Positions 25,873-34,886 of a stretch of 64,000 nt of DNA are shown here, in pieces. Both the position numbers and the translations under genes were made by a program. Each line of letters begins with the position of its first letter. Positions within the stretch are counted from its first letter, which is position 1. Origin of the DNA: JAGWBF01 sp963663025 (lineage in GTDB: Bacteria > Chloroflexota > Dehalococcoidia > Lucifugimonadales > JAGWBF01); NCBI GenBank assembly GCA_963663025.1, contig OY760073.1, positions 1,116,001-1,180,000 on the forward strand. The letters are read 5' to 3'. Under the pieces are notes generated by a model. The model saw nothing but the letters and a program-made list of their open reading frames with translations. It was not told the origin of the DNA and searched no databases.

Positions 25873-26256
25873 CTATCTCCACTCCAGGTCCTGTTTCCGC
25901 CAAGCGTAAACCCACCCCATCGCCAGTATGGAAATGAACACCATCATCGCTATCAGAGCAAACAGGCCAAGCTGGTTGAACTTGACGGCCCAGGGATAGA
26001 TGAATATGACGCCCACGTCGAAAATTATGAACAAAAGGGCGTAAAGATAAAAACGGAAATTGAATTGCCCCCATTTGCCCCCGATGGTCTGCATGCCGCA
26101 CTCATAGACCTCAGACTTGACGGCGCCGGGCTTCTGGGGACGTATCTTGACTTTGGAAGCGGCCCACGACAGCATCAACATGCTGGTGGGAACTATGACG
26201 GCTACTATGCCGAGAATCGCAACGAGGCCGTACTGACGCAGATAATCGTCGACCAT
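25873..26256 (-). CDS. nuoA: NADH-quinone oxidoreductase subunit A
   Basis: Three-helix membrane subunit, 127 aa, with the conserved YECGMQTIGGKWGQFNFRFY loop and the acidic LFIIFDVGVIFIYPW helix. It is the first gene of the nuo cluster. AGGGGAG precedes the ATG. Confidence 0.93.
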   Translation of the reverse strand: MVDDYLRQYGLVAILGIVAVIVPTSMLMLSWAASKVKIRPQKPGAVKSEVYECGMQTIGGKWGQFNFRFYLYALLFIIFDVGVIFIYPWAVKFNQLGLFALIAMMVFISILAMGWVYAWRKQDLEWR

Positions 26257-26291
26257 GCTCCCCTAAAACACACCCTGCATTTGGCCTAGGA

Positions 26292-26320
26292 AATATAGCA
26301 TAGGCAGCCCCCAGGCGCAA
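26292..26320 (-). promoter_or_regulatory. Probable promoter of the nuo operon
   Basis: On the minus strand TTGCGC (26320-26315), 17-bp spacer, TATATT (26297-26292), 36 bp before the nuoA start. The -10 is good and the -35 weak. Confidence 0.45.
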
Positions 26321-26427
26321 GGAAACCGGCGCGCCTTCTAGCCCCCTTTCGCCCCTGGGGGAGAAGGTTGGGATGTGGGGGAGCGCGGGGCAACCCTTGT
26401 GGTTGCCCCTACGGGGTCGCTGGGCGT

Positions 26428-26738
26428 GATTGCGGCGTAGGCCGCAATCCAGGAAATCCCGGGCTGATGACAGGCCGGGTGTGACAAAAGGCCGCCCTGC
26501 CCGTTCCCCTTCGAGAGCCTCAGGGCGAACGGGCGGGGGCCAAGGTAGGACCGCTTTTGTGCTCCCCTGAATTAGAGCCATCCTGGAACCCGCCAATGCT
26601 CCGTCCTGGATTGCGGCCTTCGCCGCAATGACGAAGAACGTTGCCTCCGTGAGGAGGGTTGTGGGATACAACGCTTGAGAACAGGCTGCTCATGACGAAC
26701 CACCCTAGCCGTCATTGCGGCGGAGGCCGCAATCCAGG
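26428..26738. repeat. Cluster of family A/B palindromic repeats
   Basis: No gene is seen between 26321 and 26802. Family A copies lie at 26428-26453 and 26711-26738 (reverse orientation) and 26605-26633 (forward). A family B copy with the GAGAGCCTCAGGGCGAACGGG form lies at 26500-26533. A fragment of the GGGGGAGAAGG-type family C lies near 26340-26380. Confidence 0.7.
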
Positions 26739-26802
26739 AAGGTCCGGGACCGGGAGGGGACCCCCACTGAAATGTCCATCCCATCGGGCAGACTGCCCAG
26801 GT

Positions 26803-28953
26803 CTAGGGGGTGGCGCATTTGCCATTCACCAGGTTCATCCCCGATGGACAGCCCAGCCTCCGCCCATCTATCTGCAACGCCACCGATTTGCCCAGGCGGT
26901 TCGCTTTGTCGTTGCTCCCCGACCCCCCTGTGTTCACCTCGGTCCACAATACCTTGTTGGCGATGGCCCAGCCCGTTTCATCGTTGCTCCCCGTGAAACG
27001 CACCTTGAAGCTGGAGGCGCTGACATCGGAGGGAGCTATCCGCAGGTACCACTTCTGGGACTCTTTCTGCCCGTTCCCCGGCACCTCCACGCTCCCACCT
27101 GCGGAGTGCAGCAGCACCCTGCGTCCCTCAGCAGTGTCGGAGCTGCTCACAAAGTCCCCCGCAAGGCAGTCTTCGTATATGGCTGGGCTGTAATCAAAGG
27201 TAGAGTCTGTGCTGTGATAGATGGTGTGGAGGTCATCGTCGTACCTGCAGAAGCGGGCTGTCAGCCTGACCCCGGGGTCACTGGCAAGGGTGATGCGATG
27301 CACCGCAAACTTGTCATGCTCGCTCCCGTAGGCCCAGGCGCCGTTGTCCAGCTTCACCTTCGGTCCCAGCTTCTGGTACAGCACAGGCCCTGTGTTGTAC
27401 CCGCTGCCCAGGTTGAGGGTGGTGTCCGAGCTTTCCTTCTGGGCAAGGTTGTCCGAAAGGGTGATGAGGGGCTCCGAGATGCGCAGCATAAGCTGGTCTC
27501 CAGAGGACCAGGGCTGCCTGGAGACGCCCCAGGTCAGGGCGCCGGCGGCGCTGTCCCCCGTGGCCCCGGTTAGGGAGAGCATCGTTGTCCCATCGCCGGT
27601 GATGAAATCAAGGATGTGGGTTGTCAGATCAACGTAGGGGGAGAGGATCATGGTGATCGCATCCCCGGTCCCGTAGAAGCTGGTGATGGTTGTGGTGGTG
27701 TCGCCGGTGGTGAAGGCTGCTGGGGAAAGGTCTCCTGTACTGAGGTTGCCGGAGCTGACGTAGCCATCACCGCTGCCTATGGCCTGGGAGTCGAAGAAAG
27801 CTTCATGCACCGTGCCCTCGGGAGCGATGGCCGTTACTGTCATTTCAGCAACCGAGTACGGCGATCTGTAATTGCAAGGGATGTCAGTGGGGAGCACGGC
27901 GCGCTCGGTAAAGCGGTACGTACCTGCTGGTAGAGGACGGGCTGTCTCTATGCCAAGGGAGTACCCTGTAGTTGGGTCGGTATCGTCATCGTGCAGCTTG
28001 ACTCGAAACAGAGATGCGTCCGGGCCATAAATGTCGAATGTGGCGTAATCAGTCTTTCTTTCGCTATTATAAATCTCACCAAAGTCCAAGACCGTTTGCC
28101 AGCCCTTCCCTGTCTCGATGCTTGCCTCATTCTGAACGACGGGCTTCAGGCCATAGTACGCAACGTTGTCTCTCCAGCGCCTCTCTTCAAGCAGTGCCCA
28201 CTCCACACAGGTGCCATACAGTGCTATCCCATCTCCGCCATCAATCCAAGATATCATATTGCGGATTTCTTCCAGCGAGACCGTTGGCTCAGACGTCCCG
28301 TCAGGGGATCGGACTTCCGTGATGAAGTCAGGGTTGGAGTTAGTCCCACCGTCGCTCTTTGTTCCCGTTCCATCGGCTTCCCCGCTGGAGGGAATCCACA
28401 CAGGGTTACGGGAGTCGATGGTGTATCCAGCAGGTCTATCTCCAACATAGTTGAACGTTTGCCCAGAGTCGTTCCATGAGGTGGTGTCGACGAACCCGAA
28501 CACGTTCGCAGCGGTAGCGGCACTATCGCTCTCAGCATCTGGGGAAGGCGTCGTGTTCGACAAGAACAGAACTGCCTCTCGGCCATCCCAGACAGTGCTG
28601 CGGTCTGCTGTGTCAGCTCGCACCTTGAAGGTTCGCGTTCCTGTGCCTCGGAGGTACTCTACGGCGTTGAAGATGATTTCCCCGTCGCCGGTGGATGCCA
28701 GGGTAGCCCGAACAACCACATCGGCAGCATAGACCCGTTCTGCCAAGGACGCTACCGCGGCACCATAGTGGGATGTGTCCAAGGAGAGTATGTGGTTCAC
28801 TACGATACTGGGGGTAGGTATCGTAGTGCCTGCCGGCGAAGGAGCGTTGGTTGGCACAGAATCTGGCATCGGCCCTGGGGTGCTACAGGCGGCCAGTCCA
28901 GTGAACGCAAATACGGCTAGTAATAGCGCAGCCCACAGTCCCGGATATCTCAT
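26803..28953 (-). CDS. Large predicted lipoprotein of unknown function
   Basis: The 716-aa product starts with a lipoprotein signal (LLLAVFAFTGLAACSTPG; lipobox LAAC, Cys23) and a Pro/Thr/Ser-rich linker, so it should be anchored outside the membrane. I do not recognise a domain. The middle and C-terminal parts look like beta-sandwich material: repeated segments with GDG/TGD turns (LSTGDLSPAAFTTGDTTTTI, then WSSGDQLMLRISEP), and a C-terminal WYLRIAPSD ... FTGSNDETGW region. GAAGGAG precedes the ATG. It starts 12 nt after the secreted protease gene and is probably co-expressed with it. Confidence 0.6.
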   Translation of the reverse strand: MRYPGLWAALLLAVFAFTGLAACSTPGPMPDSVPTNAPSPAGTTIPTPSIVVNHILSLDTSHYGAAVASLAERVYAADVVVRATLASTGDGEIIFNAVEYLRGTGTRTFKVRADTADRSTVWDGREAVLFLSNTTPSPDAESDSAATAANVFGFVDTTSWNDSGQTFNYVGDRPAGYTIDSRNPVWIPSSGEADGTGTKSDGGTNSNPDFITEVRSPDGTSEPTVSLEEIRNMISWIDGGDGIALYGTCVEWALLEERRWRDNVAYYGLKPVVQNEASIETGKGWQTVLDFGEIYNSERKTDYATFDIYGPDASLFRVKLHDDDTDPTTGYSLGIETARPLPAGTYRFTERAVLPTDIPCNYRSPYSVAEMTVTAIAPEGTVHEAFFDSQAIGSGDGYVSSGNLSTGDLSPAAFTTGDTTTTITSFYGTGDAITMILSPYVDLTTHILDFITGDGTTMLSLTGATGDSAAGALTWGVSRQPWSSGDQLMLRISEPLITLSDNLAQKESSDTTLNLGSGYNTGPVLYQKLGPKVKLDNGAWAYGSEHDKFAVHRITLASDPGVRLTARFCRYDDDLHTIYHSTDSTFDYSPAIYEDCLAGDFVSSSDTAEGRRVLLHSAGGSVEVPGNGQKESQKWYLRIAPSDVSASSFKVRFTGSNDETGWAIANKVLWTEVNTGGSGSNDKANRLGKSVALQIDGRRLGCPSGMNLVNGKCATP

Positions 28954-28965
28954 TCCAGGCTCCTT

Positions 28966-30519
28966 CTACGGGTGGGGGTGGGACTCGTTGTTCTTTCGGA
29001 TACCATACCTGTCCTCGATAGTGAGGGTACTCCTGGGATATTCGACGAAATTATAATTTCCCATGATGCCCCCCTTGAAGGGCAGATGACCCAGGCCTGC
29101 GATATGGCCTAGTTCGTGAATCATGACGTAGGGCAGGTAGTAATGCACATGTGGATTGTTTTCGGCAATCGAACCATTGTTGGTCCACGTGGTAACAAGA
29201 CCCTTGTACGGCGGAGTTGGCGGGACCGGGATGAACAGTTTCTGAGAAGCCAGATGAGGATAGGTGCCACCTGGGGTCGTGCATCCTAGCCCGCCCTGAC
29301 ATAGGTCTCCATCAGCTACTCTGTAGGCATGAACGACGACGTCCTCCCCACTGGACACCGTACTGAACCTGATCTGCCCAACTCCGTGCCACGTGTTGCC
29401 AGCTGACCGCGTTGCGCTTTCCATCAGACCTTGCTGAGGATTCGGGGTGTTCCTAGAGTCGTAGAACTTTGCAAGGTCTAGCTTGTAGTCGACTCGACGG
29501 TCTGCTTGGTGCCATGCCTGCCGGATGGTGCCAGTCACATTCAGCGTAGTCGACGTACCTGTGCGGGTGTCCTCAGCTGTCAGCGTTACGCCCGTGTTGT
29601 TCGGGTTCCCCAGTCCGCACCTGATCATGAAGAAGGAGTGTTCATAGTCGGGCGCACTGACAGTAAACTCGCCGGTCTGAGATCTGGTACTTGGAAGACA
29701 TCCATTACCCTTGCCAACAATTGCCAGCCCGGTACTGGTGGTGTTCACATCCAAGTTGAACTTGTAGTCGCTCAAGTTGGCCCTGCCGGTCGTCTCCTCA
29801 ATAGACACAAACACGGGGCTGTAATGCAGTACGGACCAGTCAGAAGAACTGACAAAAGACCTATAGGTGTGTATTCTGCCCTGTTTGTCCGCCAAGCGGA
29901 AGAGCGTAGCCTGCAACTGCAAGGGGTTAGGGGTGGGGATAGGAGTGGGGGTCGCTGTAGGTGTTAGGGTAGGAGTAGGTGTCTTCGTAGGTGTTGGGGT
30001 AGGCGTAGGTGTCTTTGTAGGTGTTGGGGTAGGCGTGGGTGTCTTCGTGGGAGTGGGAGTGGGAGGGAGTGTTGGAGTAGGCGTGGGGGTGGGGATGATG
30101 ATAGAGTCGCTATCCCATCCGCTCTCGCAGACATCCCCTCCCCGCTCTGCCACGGTTCGTACCTGCGCCCCGTATTCCCCCGGTCCAGGCGCTGTTCTGC
30201 TCCGAGTATGGGTGATGGCGGTGTCGGCGCTGGCGACCCATGTGCTGCCGCCGCTTCCCCATCCCGTCCAGAGAAAGTCGTAGCCCACGTAATGCCCCGG
30301 GTGGTGCACATCGTCCCATCGGGCGAAGATCGTGAGGCCGGTTCTGGTCACCGATACGGACGGTTCGGAGGGCGTCGAGCAGGTCCAATACGGTTCGCCG
30401 TCCTCTCCCTGGGCGTTGTCCTGGTCTTCCTGCGCGAAGACTCACAGGGCGCCCACAGCCAGCACGGTCGCGAAGACACCGATTATGAGCACAAGGTCGA
30501 GGAACCTGTTGGCGCTCAT
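28966..30519 (-). CDS. Secreted zinc metalloprotease-like protein, signal peptide interrupted by in-frame TGA
   Basis: The catalytic end has HELGHIAGLGH plus a Met-turn-like GGIMGNY, the HExxHxxGxxH pattern of metzincin proteases. Before it lie a beta-rich region, a Pro-Thr repeat linker and a fibronectin-like segment (SVTRTGLTIFARWDDVHHPG). A normal start exists at ATG 30519 with a strong GGTGGAGGTGA site, encoding the signal MSANRFLDLVLIIGVFATVL then AVGAL. At codon 26 (30444-30442) the frame hits TGA and then continues VFAQEDQDN. Without readthrough only an unexported fragment from a GTG near 30351 could be made. The likeliest cause is a nonsense mutation or sequence error; UGA recoding is less likely because the position is not a conserved Cys. 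Confidence 0.7.
29922..30096. repeat. Pro-Thr minisatellite (30-bp units) inside the protease gene
   Basis: The linker encodes repeating PTPTPTPTKT decapeptides, three near-perfect 30-bp units with degenerate flanks. Such tracts expand and contract easily and serve as flexible linkers in secreted proteins. Confidence 0.75.
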
Positions 30520-30746
30520 ATTTCACCTCCACCAGAGGTTGGTGGCCGTTATGGGGTCTCGTCAATTCGCCCAGGCTGATATCTTCGGGGGCATGGGACC
30601 GATTCGTCTTCGGCGATGTGTTCACTGATAAGGTTTGGTCTTGTTTTGAAACCGCTACATAAATACCAACATCACTGGGGGATGGTTGTCAAGATGTTAT
30701 GATATTCGGCGCTTTGAGTGGAAACGGGCCAGGAAGTCGCGGCCGG

Positions 30747-30905
30747 CTACAGGGTGCTTATGGGGTCCACATCCAGCATCCAGCCTTCGGGCAGCGCCAT
30801 ACCTTCGATGAGGCTGTGCAGGTCCCGTCCCCGCAGCACCAGGCGCCAGCGGAACTGCCCCCGGACGCGCTCCCCGAATGTGGGAGCCTGTAGACCCGGC
30901 TTCAA
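30747..30905 (-). pseudogene. Remnant resembling the C-terminus of primosomal helicase PriA
   Basis: About 52 codons read GERVRGQFRWRLVLRGRDLH followed by a segment ending GWMLDVDPISTL. PriA proteins end this way (RxRGxYRWxLxLR ... GWxxDVDPxSLL). The sequence upstream in this frame does not look like PriA, and gltX begins to overlap at 31042, so only the 3' end survives. No start codon or ribosome site belongs to it. The rest of the 522-bp stretch 30520-31041 shows no other gene. A TTGACA near 30692-30687 on the minus strand could be a -35 for the protease operon. Confidence 0.5.
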
Positions 30906-31041
30906 CATCGTGGAGTGGCTCGAAATGAAAGCGAAGGACGCTCCCAGAGGACCCTGAAATCTCTGCCGGGCGGGAGTCTTCGTGGACTCTAAGAACCGAC
31001 TCAACGCTGATACGCCGAGCCAACTGCAAAAGGCCCGTTCC

Positions 31042-32544
31042 CTAGGCCCCTTTTGCCCCCATAGCCAAAGTATCCAGCGCCCCCTCGACGCGCCTGATGC
31101 AGCGCTCCTTGCCCAGCAGATCCATGGTCTCAAACAATGGAGGAGAAGCTGTCCGGCCGGTGAGCACCATGCGCAGCATGCCGAAGTAGCGGCTCGCCGA
31201 GAGTCCCATCTCCGACGACGCCTTCCTCAACTCTTCTTCCAGCGCGTCGTGGGCAAGCTCACCGGCTTTGCTCAGGACATCCAAGGTGCGGCTGAGGGCG
31301 GTCACGGCCGTCTCGGGCTCTCTCACCCTCTCCAGTATCTCTTCGACGCTGGGGCTCACGTTGTCGATGAAGAAGTAGCTAGAGGCCTCGGCCACGCTTC
31401 CCGGGCTGCCCAAGCCTCCGCCGAGAGTCCTCACCCGCTCCTGCAGCAGGGGAACCAGCTTCAGCAGGTACTCCCTGTCCACGGGGACGCACTCCCGAGG
31501 CAGGTCTCTCTCCAGGTAGGGAAGCACCGCGTCGGCCAGCTCCTCTGCTGGCATCTGCCTGATGTACACCCCATTCATCCACTGGAGCTTCTCCATGTCG
31601 AAGATGGCCGCCGAACGGACGATGCGCTCCGCAGAGAAGCTCTGCACCAGCATCTCCCGGGACATCACCTCTGTCTTGTCATCCAGGGACCATCCCAGCA
31701 ATGCCATGAAGTTGACCATGGCCTCGGGCAGGAAGCCGTCGGATTTGTATTGGAGGGCCGATGCTGCGCCGTGACGCTTGGAGAGCTTGGACCTGTCGGG
31801 CCCGAGGATGATGGGCAGGTGGGCAAACACGGGAGGCGCGTATCCCAGGGCATCGTAAAGCTGGATGTGGCGGGGGGTGCTGGAGAGCCACTCCTCAGCC
31901 CGCATCACATGGCTGATATCCATTAGGTGGTCATCTACGACATTGGCCAGGTGGTAGGTGGGATAGCCGTCGGACTTCAGCAGGACATGGTCATCCAGCA
32001 GGTCATTCCGCCAGACGACATCGCCTCGTATGATGTCGTGGAAGCGGGTCTCTCCCTCCCTGGCCATCTTGAATCGGACGGTGGGGGAAATGCCCTGAGC
32101 CTCGGCTTGGCTTCTCTCAGCGGCGGTCAGGTCCCGGCATCGCCCATCGTATCCTCTTGCGCCTCTGGACCCCTTCTTCGAGCGTCGCAGCTCCTCCAGC
32201 CGGTCCGGGGAACAGTAACAGTAGTAGGCGCTCCCCTCCTCCACCAGCCTTTCGGCGGCCTCCTTGTAGATGTCCAGTCGCTGGGACTGGAAGTAGGGAG
32301 TGTGGGGTCCTCCCACATCGGGGCCTTCATCCCAGTCCAGGCCAAGCCAGCGCAGCGAGTCCTGGATCTTCCCCAAAGCCCCGACCGAGTAGCGCTTCTG
32401 GTCAGTATCCTCCACCCGCAGGATGAATGACCCTCCATGATGGCGGGCGAAGAGCCAGTTGAAGAGGGCTGTGCGCAGGTTGCCTATGTGGGGGTCTCCC
32501 GTGGGGCTGGGTGCGAAACGCACCCTCACGCTGCTTACAGGCAC
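31042..32544 (-). CDS. gltX: Glutamyl-tRNA synthetase
   Basis: Charges tRNA-Glu (and possibly tRNA-Gln if the organism uses the amidotransferase route). The 500-aa class I synthetase has RFAPSPTGDPHIGNLRTALF (HIGH motif) and the KMSKS-type DRSKLSKRHGAAS. The start is GTG at 32544, overlapping the rluD stop by 10 bases, so translation is coupled. Length is standard. Confidence 0.94.
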   Translation of the reverse strand: MPVSSVRVRFAPSPTGDPHIGNLRTALFNWLFARHHGGSFILRVEDTDQKRYSVGALGKIQDSLRWLGLDWDEGPDVGGPHTPYFQSQRLDIYKEAAERLVEEGSAYYCYCSPDRLEELRRSKKGSRGARGYDGRCRDLTAAERSQAEAQGISPTVRFKMAREGETRFHDIIRGDVVWRNDLLDDHVLLKSDGYPTYHLANVVDDHLMDISHVMRAEEWLSSTPRHIQLYDALGYAPPVFAHLPIILGPDRSKLSKRHGAASALQYKSDGFLPEAMVNFMALLGWSLDDKTEVMSREMLVQSFSAERIVRSAAIFDMEKLQWMNGVYIRQMPAEELADAVLPYLERDLPRECVPVDREYLLKLVPLLQERVRTLGGGLGSPGSVAEASSYFFIDNVSPSVEEILERVREPETAVTALSRTLDVLSKAGELAHDALEEELRKASSEMGLSASRYFGMLRMVLTGRTASPPLFETMDLLGKERCIRRVEGALDTLAMGAKGA

Positions 32545-33431
32545 CTCAACACCTCATTCATATCCTCGGGCAGAGGGGCGGTGAAGGTCATCTTCTCGCC
32601 TGTGCTCGGGTGCACAAAGCCAAGGCTGTAGGCATGGAGGAACTGCCTCGGCAGCATTGGGCTTTTCTTGCCATAGAGCTCATCTCCCAGGAGCGGATGG
32701 CCTATGGCTGCGAAGTGCACCCGTATCTGGTGGGTGCGCCCCGTCTGGGGAAACACGTTCAGCAGGGAGCATCCGCCCACACTCCGAATTACCTCGTAAC
32801 GGGTGACGGACTCCCGGCCCCCTTCCACCACCGCCATTCGCTTGCGATTACCCCGGTCCCTGCCTACAGGGTACCGCAGCGTTCCCTCGGCCGGCAAAAC
32901 CTCGCCCAAGGCCAGGGCACTGTAGGTCTTGGACATGCTCCTGGAAGCAAGCTGCCGAGCCAGGTGCTGGTGGGATGCCGTGGTCTTGGCGACGACCATG
33001 ACGCCGGAGGTGTCCTTGTCCAAGCGGTGAACGATGCCGGGCCGGACCGTGTCACCGATGCCCGCGATGTCCGGGAATATGGCCAGCAGGGCGTTCACCA
33101 ACGTTCCCGTTGGGTGCCCGGGGCCGGGATGCACGGAGATCCCCGCCGGCTTATCAACTACAGCCAGGTCCCCATCCTGGTACAGCACGCTAACGGCGAT
33201 ATCCTCAGCTTGGAGGTCCGCAGGCTGGGGCTCCGGCAAAGTGACCCGAACCTCATCACCAACTTTGAGCTTCTGCCCCGGCTTAGAAGGGCAATTGTTG
33301 ACCAGCACATGGCCATTCCCGATCAGTTGGCGGACCTGGGACCTTGTCAACGCAGGCCTTTGAGAGACCAGGTAGATATCCAGTCTCTCCTGGCGGGATG
33401 GGACTTCCAGTGTGAATGTCTCCGGGGTCAT
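32535..33431 (-). CDS. rluD: RluA/RluD-family 23S rRNA pseudouridine synthase
   Basis: The 298-aa product has an N-terminal S4-like domain (RLDIYLVSQRPALTRSQVRQ) and the catalytic GIVHRLDKDTSGVMVVAK motif with Asp, followed by PQTGRTHQIRVHFAAIGHPL. It modifies uridines in rRNA; the exact site is inferred. ATG 33431 overlaps the lspA stop (ATGA). Confidence 0.9.
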   Translation of the reverse strand: MTPETFTLEVPSRQERLDIYLVSQRPALTRSQVRQLIGNGHVLVNNCPSKPGQKLKVGDEVRVTLPEPQPADLQAEDIAVSVLYQDGDLAVVDKPAGISVHPGPGHPTGTLVNALLAIFPDIAGIGDTVRPGIVHRLDKDTSGVMVVAKTTASHQHLARQLASRSMSKTYSALALGEVLPAEGTLRYPVGRDRGNRKRMAVVEGGRESVTRYEVIRSVGGCSLLNVFPQTGRTHQIRVHFAAIGHPLLGDELYGKKSPMLPRQFLHAYSLGFVHPSTGEKMTFTAPLPEDMNEVLRCL

Positions 33432-34090
33432 TGGCCCTCTCGGCTTCCGTAGGTCACGCCACATCCCGGGCACAGCCACGCCCCTCCTGTGTAGGTCACC
33501 TCGGTGGAGCACAGGGAGCAACCTATACGTCTCCCCACTTCCTGGGCTCCATCCCTGGTGTCTGCGTTACCCTCGACAGAAAGCAAGACCGTGCCGTTTG
33601 CACCCATAGGGGGCGTAGTTTTCAACTGCTTGGTGGGGGAAAGGAGCAGGAACACCAGCAGAATGATTCCCACTACGATGGAAGCGTCCGCCACGTTGAA
33701 TATCGGCCATGGACCTACGTCGATAAAATCCGTAACGGCGCCCAGCCGTATCCTGTCAACCAGGTTGCCCAAGGCCCCTCCAAGCTGCAGGCCTAAGCTC
33801 AGCCGTAGCAGCGGACTGGACAGGGCGTGGCTGCGGTACAGGAAGAAGAGGATCCCTATGGCAACAAAGGAGGCCACCACCAGCGCCATGGTCTGGTCGG
33901 GGAAAAGCCCGAAGGCCCCGCCGGTGTTGGAGGTCAGGGTAATCCGGATGAGGCCATCATAGGGCACCGACTGTCCATAGAAGAGCTGGTTGAGGACTAT
34001 AGCCTTGGTCACCTGGTCCAAGCTGAACGATGAGCTGGCAGCCAGGAGAAAGTAAGGGTCTTTCACCCAGGACACCCAACCTGGATTCAA
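33428..34090 (-). CDS. lspA: Lipoprotein signal peptidase (LspA) with zinc-ribbon-like C-terminal extension
   Basis: Membrane aspartyl protease cleaving prolipoprotein signals. The four-helix core is present, with SLDQVTKAIV, SNTGGAFGLF, GALGNLVDRIRLGAVTDFID and FNVADASIVVGIILL, including both catalytic Asp. After the last helix, about 65 further residues end in GCSLCSTEVTY and WLCPGCGVTYGS, a C-x2-C ... C-x2-C ribbon. The start proposed is TTG 34090, because AAGGAG lies 6 nt upstream and the upstream gene then no longer overlaps; an ATG at 34213 would overlap the hydrolase by 74 bp. Confidence 0.85.
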   Translation of the reverse strand: MNPGWVSWVKDPYFLLAASSSFSLDQVTKAIVLNQLFYGQSVPYDGLIRITLTSNTGGAFGLFPDQTMALVVASFVAIGILFFLYRSHALSSPLLRLSLGLQLGGALGNLVDRIRLGAVTDFIDVGPWPIFNVADASIVVGIILLVFLLLSPTKQLKTTPPMGANGTVLLSVEGNADTRDGAQEVGRRIGCSLCSTEVTYTGGAWLCPGCGVTYGSREGQ

Positions 34091-34139
34091 GGGCTGCTCC
34101 TTGAGAAGCCAGGAAACGCAAATAAAGGGATTCGCAAGC

Positions 34140-34787
34140 TTAGCCAACCAGGTGGGGAGCAAGAAATCGGGCAACCTCATCGGCCGCGCTGCTCTCGAGG
34201 CCAGCCCATACATGATTAGCTCCAGGAATTATTTTCAGGTCGGCACCCTGCAGGTTCGCAGCGACTGCATCTTCCAGGGCCTCGCTATCCACCACCTGGT
34301 CCCTGTCGCCGCTGACAACCAGCTTGGGCACCCCGGGCTTGCTCTCCTTCAGACCCTCGAAGGCCCGCAACGGAGGGGAAACCAGGGCCATAGCCCTGAT
34401 GCGCCCGTATTTACCCAGCCCCGCCAGGGACACCACCGCGCCGAAGGAGTAACCAACTAAGCCCAGTCGTTTGCCGTTGATGCCTGGCAGCTTCCCCATC
34501 ACCTGCAGGGCGGCGGCCGCATCGTCCTTCTCCCCTTCTCCGTCGTCGTAGGCGCCCTCGCTTCGACCGACTCCGCGGAAGTTGAACCTCAGCGTAGAGA
34601 TACCATGCTCCAGAAGCGAGCGGGACACAGCCAGAATCACGGCGTTGTCCATGGTGCCTCCCATGAGAGGATGAGGATGACACAGGACGACCCCCGGGCA
34701 TGCAGTCGCTGCATCGCCAGGAGATGCCAGGACACCCTCCAAGGTGAGGTTGCCGGACCGGAATGAAAGCGCTGTCTGTCGCATCAC
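34140..34787 (-). CDS. Alpha/beta hydrolase (serine esterase/DLH-like)
   Basis: The 215-aa product has the start VVLCHPHPLMGGTMDNAVIL, the nucleophile elbow GYSFGAVV, the late Asp in VSGDRDQVVD and the His in PGANHVW, forming a complete Ser-Asp-His triad. The HPHP and GTMDN motifs are typical of a small cytoplasmic hydrolase group of unknown substrate. It precedes lspA by 49 nt on the same strand. Confidence 0.82.
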   Translation of the reverse strand: MMRQTALSFRSGNLTLEGVLASPGDAATACPGVVLCHPHPLMGGTMDNAVILAVSRSLLEHGISTLRFNFRGVGRSEGAYDDGEGEKDDAAAALQVMGKLPGINGKRLGLVGYSFGAVVSLAGLGKYGRIRAMALVSPPLRAFEGLKESKPGVPKLVVSGDRDQVVDSEALEDAVAANLQGADLKIIPGANHVWAGLESSAADEVARFLAPHLVG

Positions 34788-34886
34788 ATACTTGCCTTAC
34801 GCCAAGTCCATCATACTAGATTTCGCCCTAGTGTTTGGCAAGAAGTGTTGCTAGAATATTGCCCAATCCAGGCTACGGAGGCGCAA

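Noticed and set aside
29922..30096. Possible CRISPR array
   Set aside because: The periodic sequence is a coding Pro-Thr repeat in frame with the protease; units are adjacent without spacers.
30442..30444. UGA in the protease signal peptide as selenocysteine
   Set aside because: Not at a conserved Cys, in a signal peptide, and the nearest hairpin loop is too close to the UGA; treated as a likely nonsense codon.
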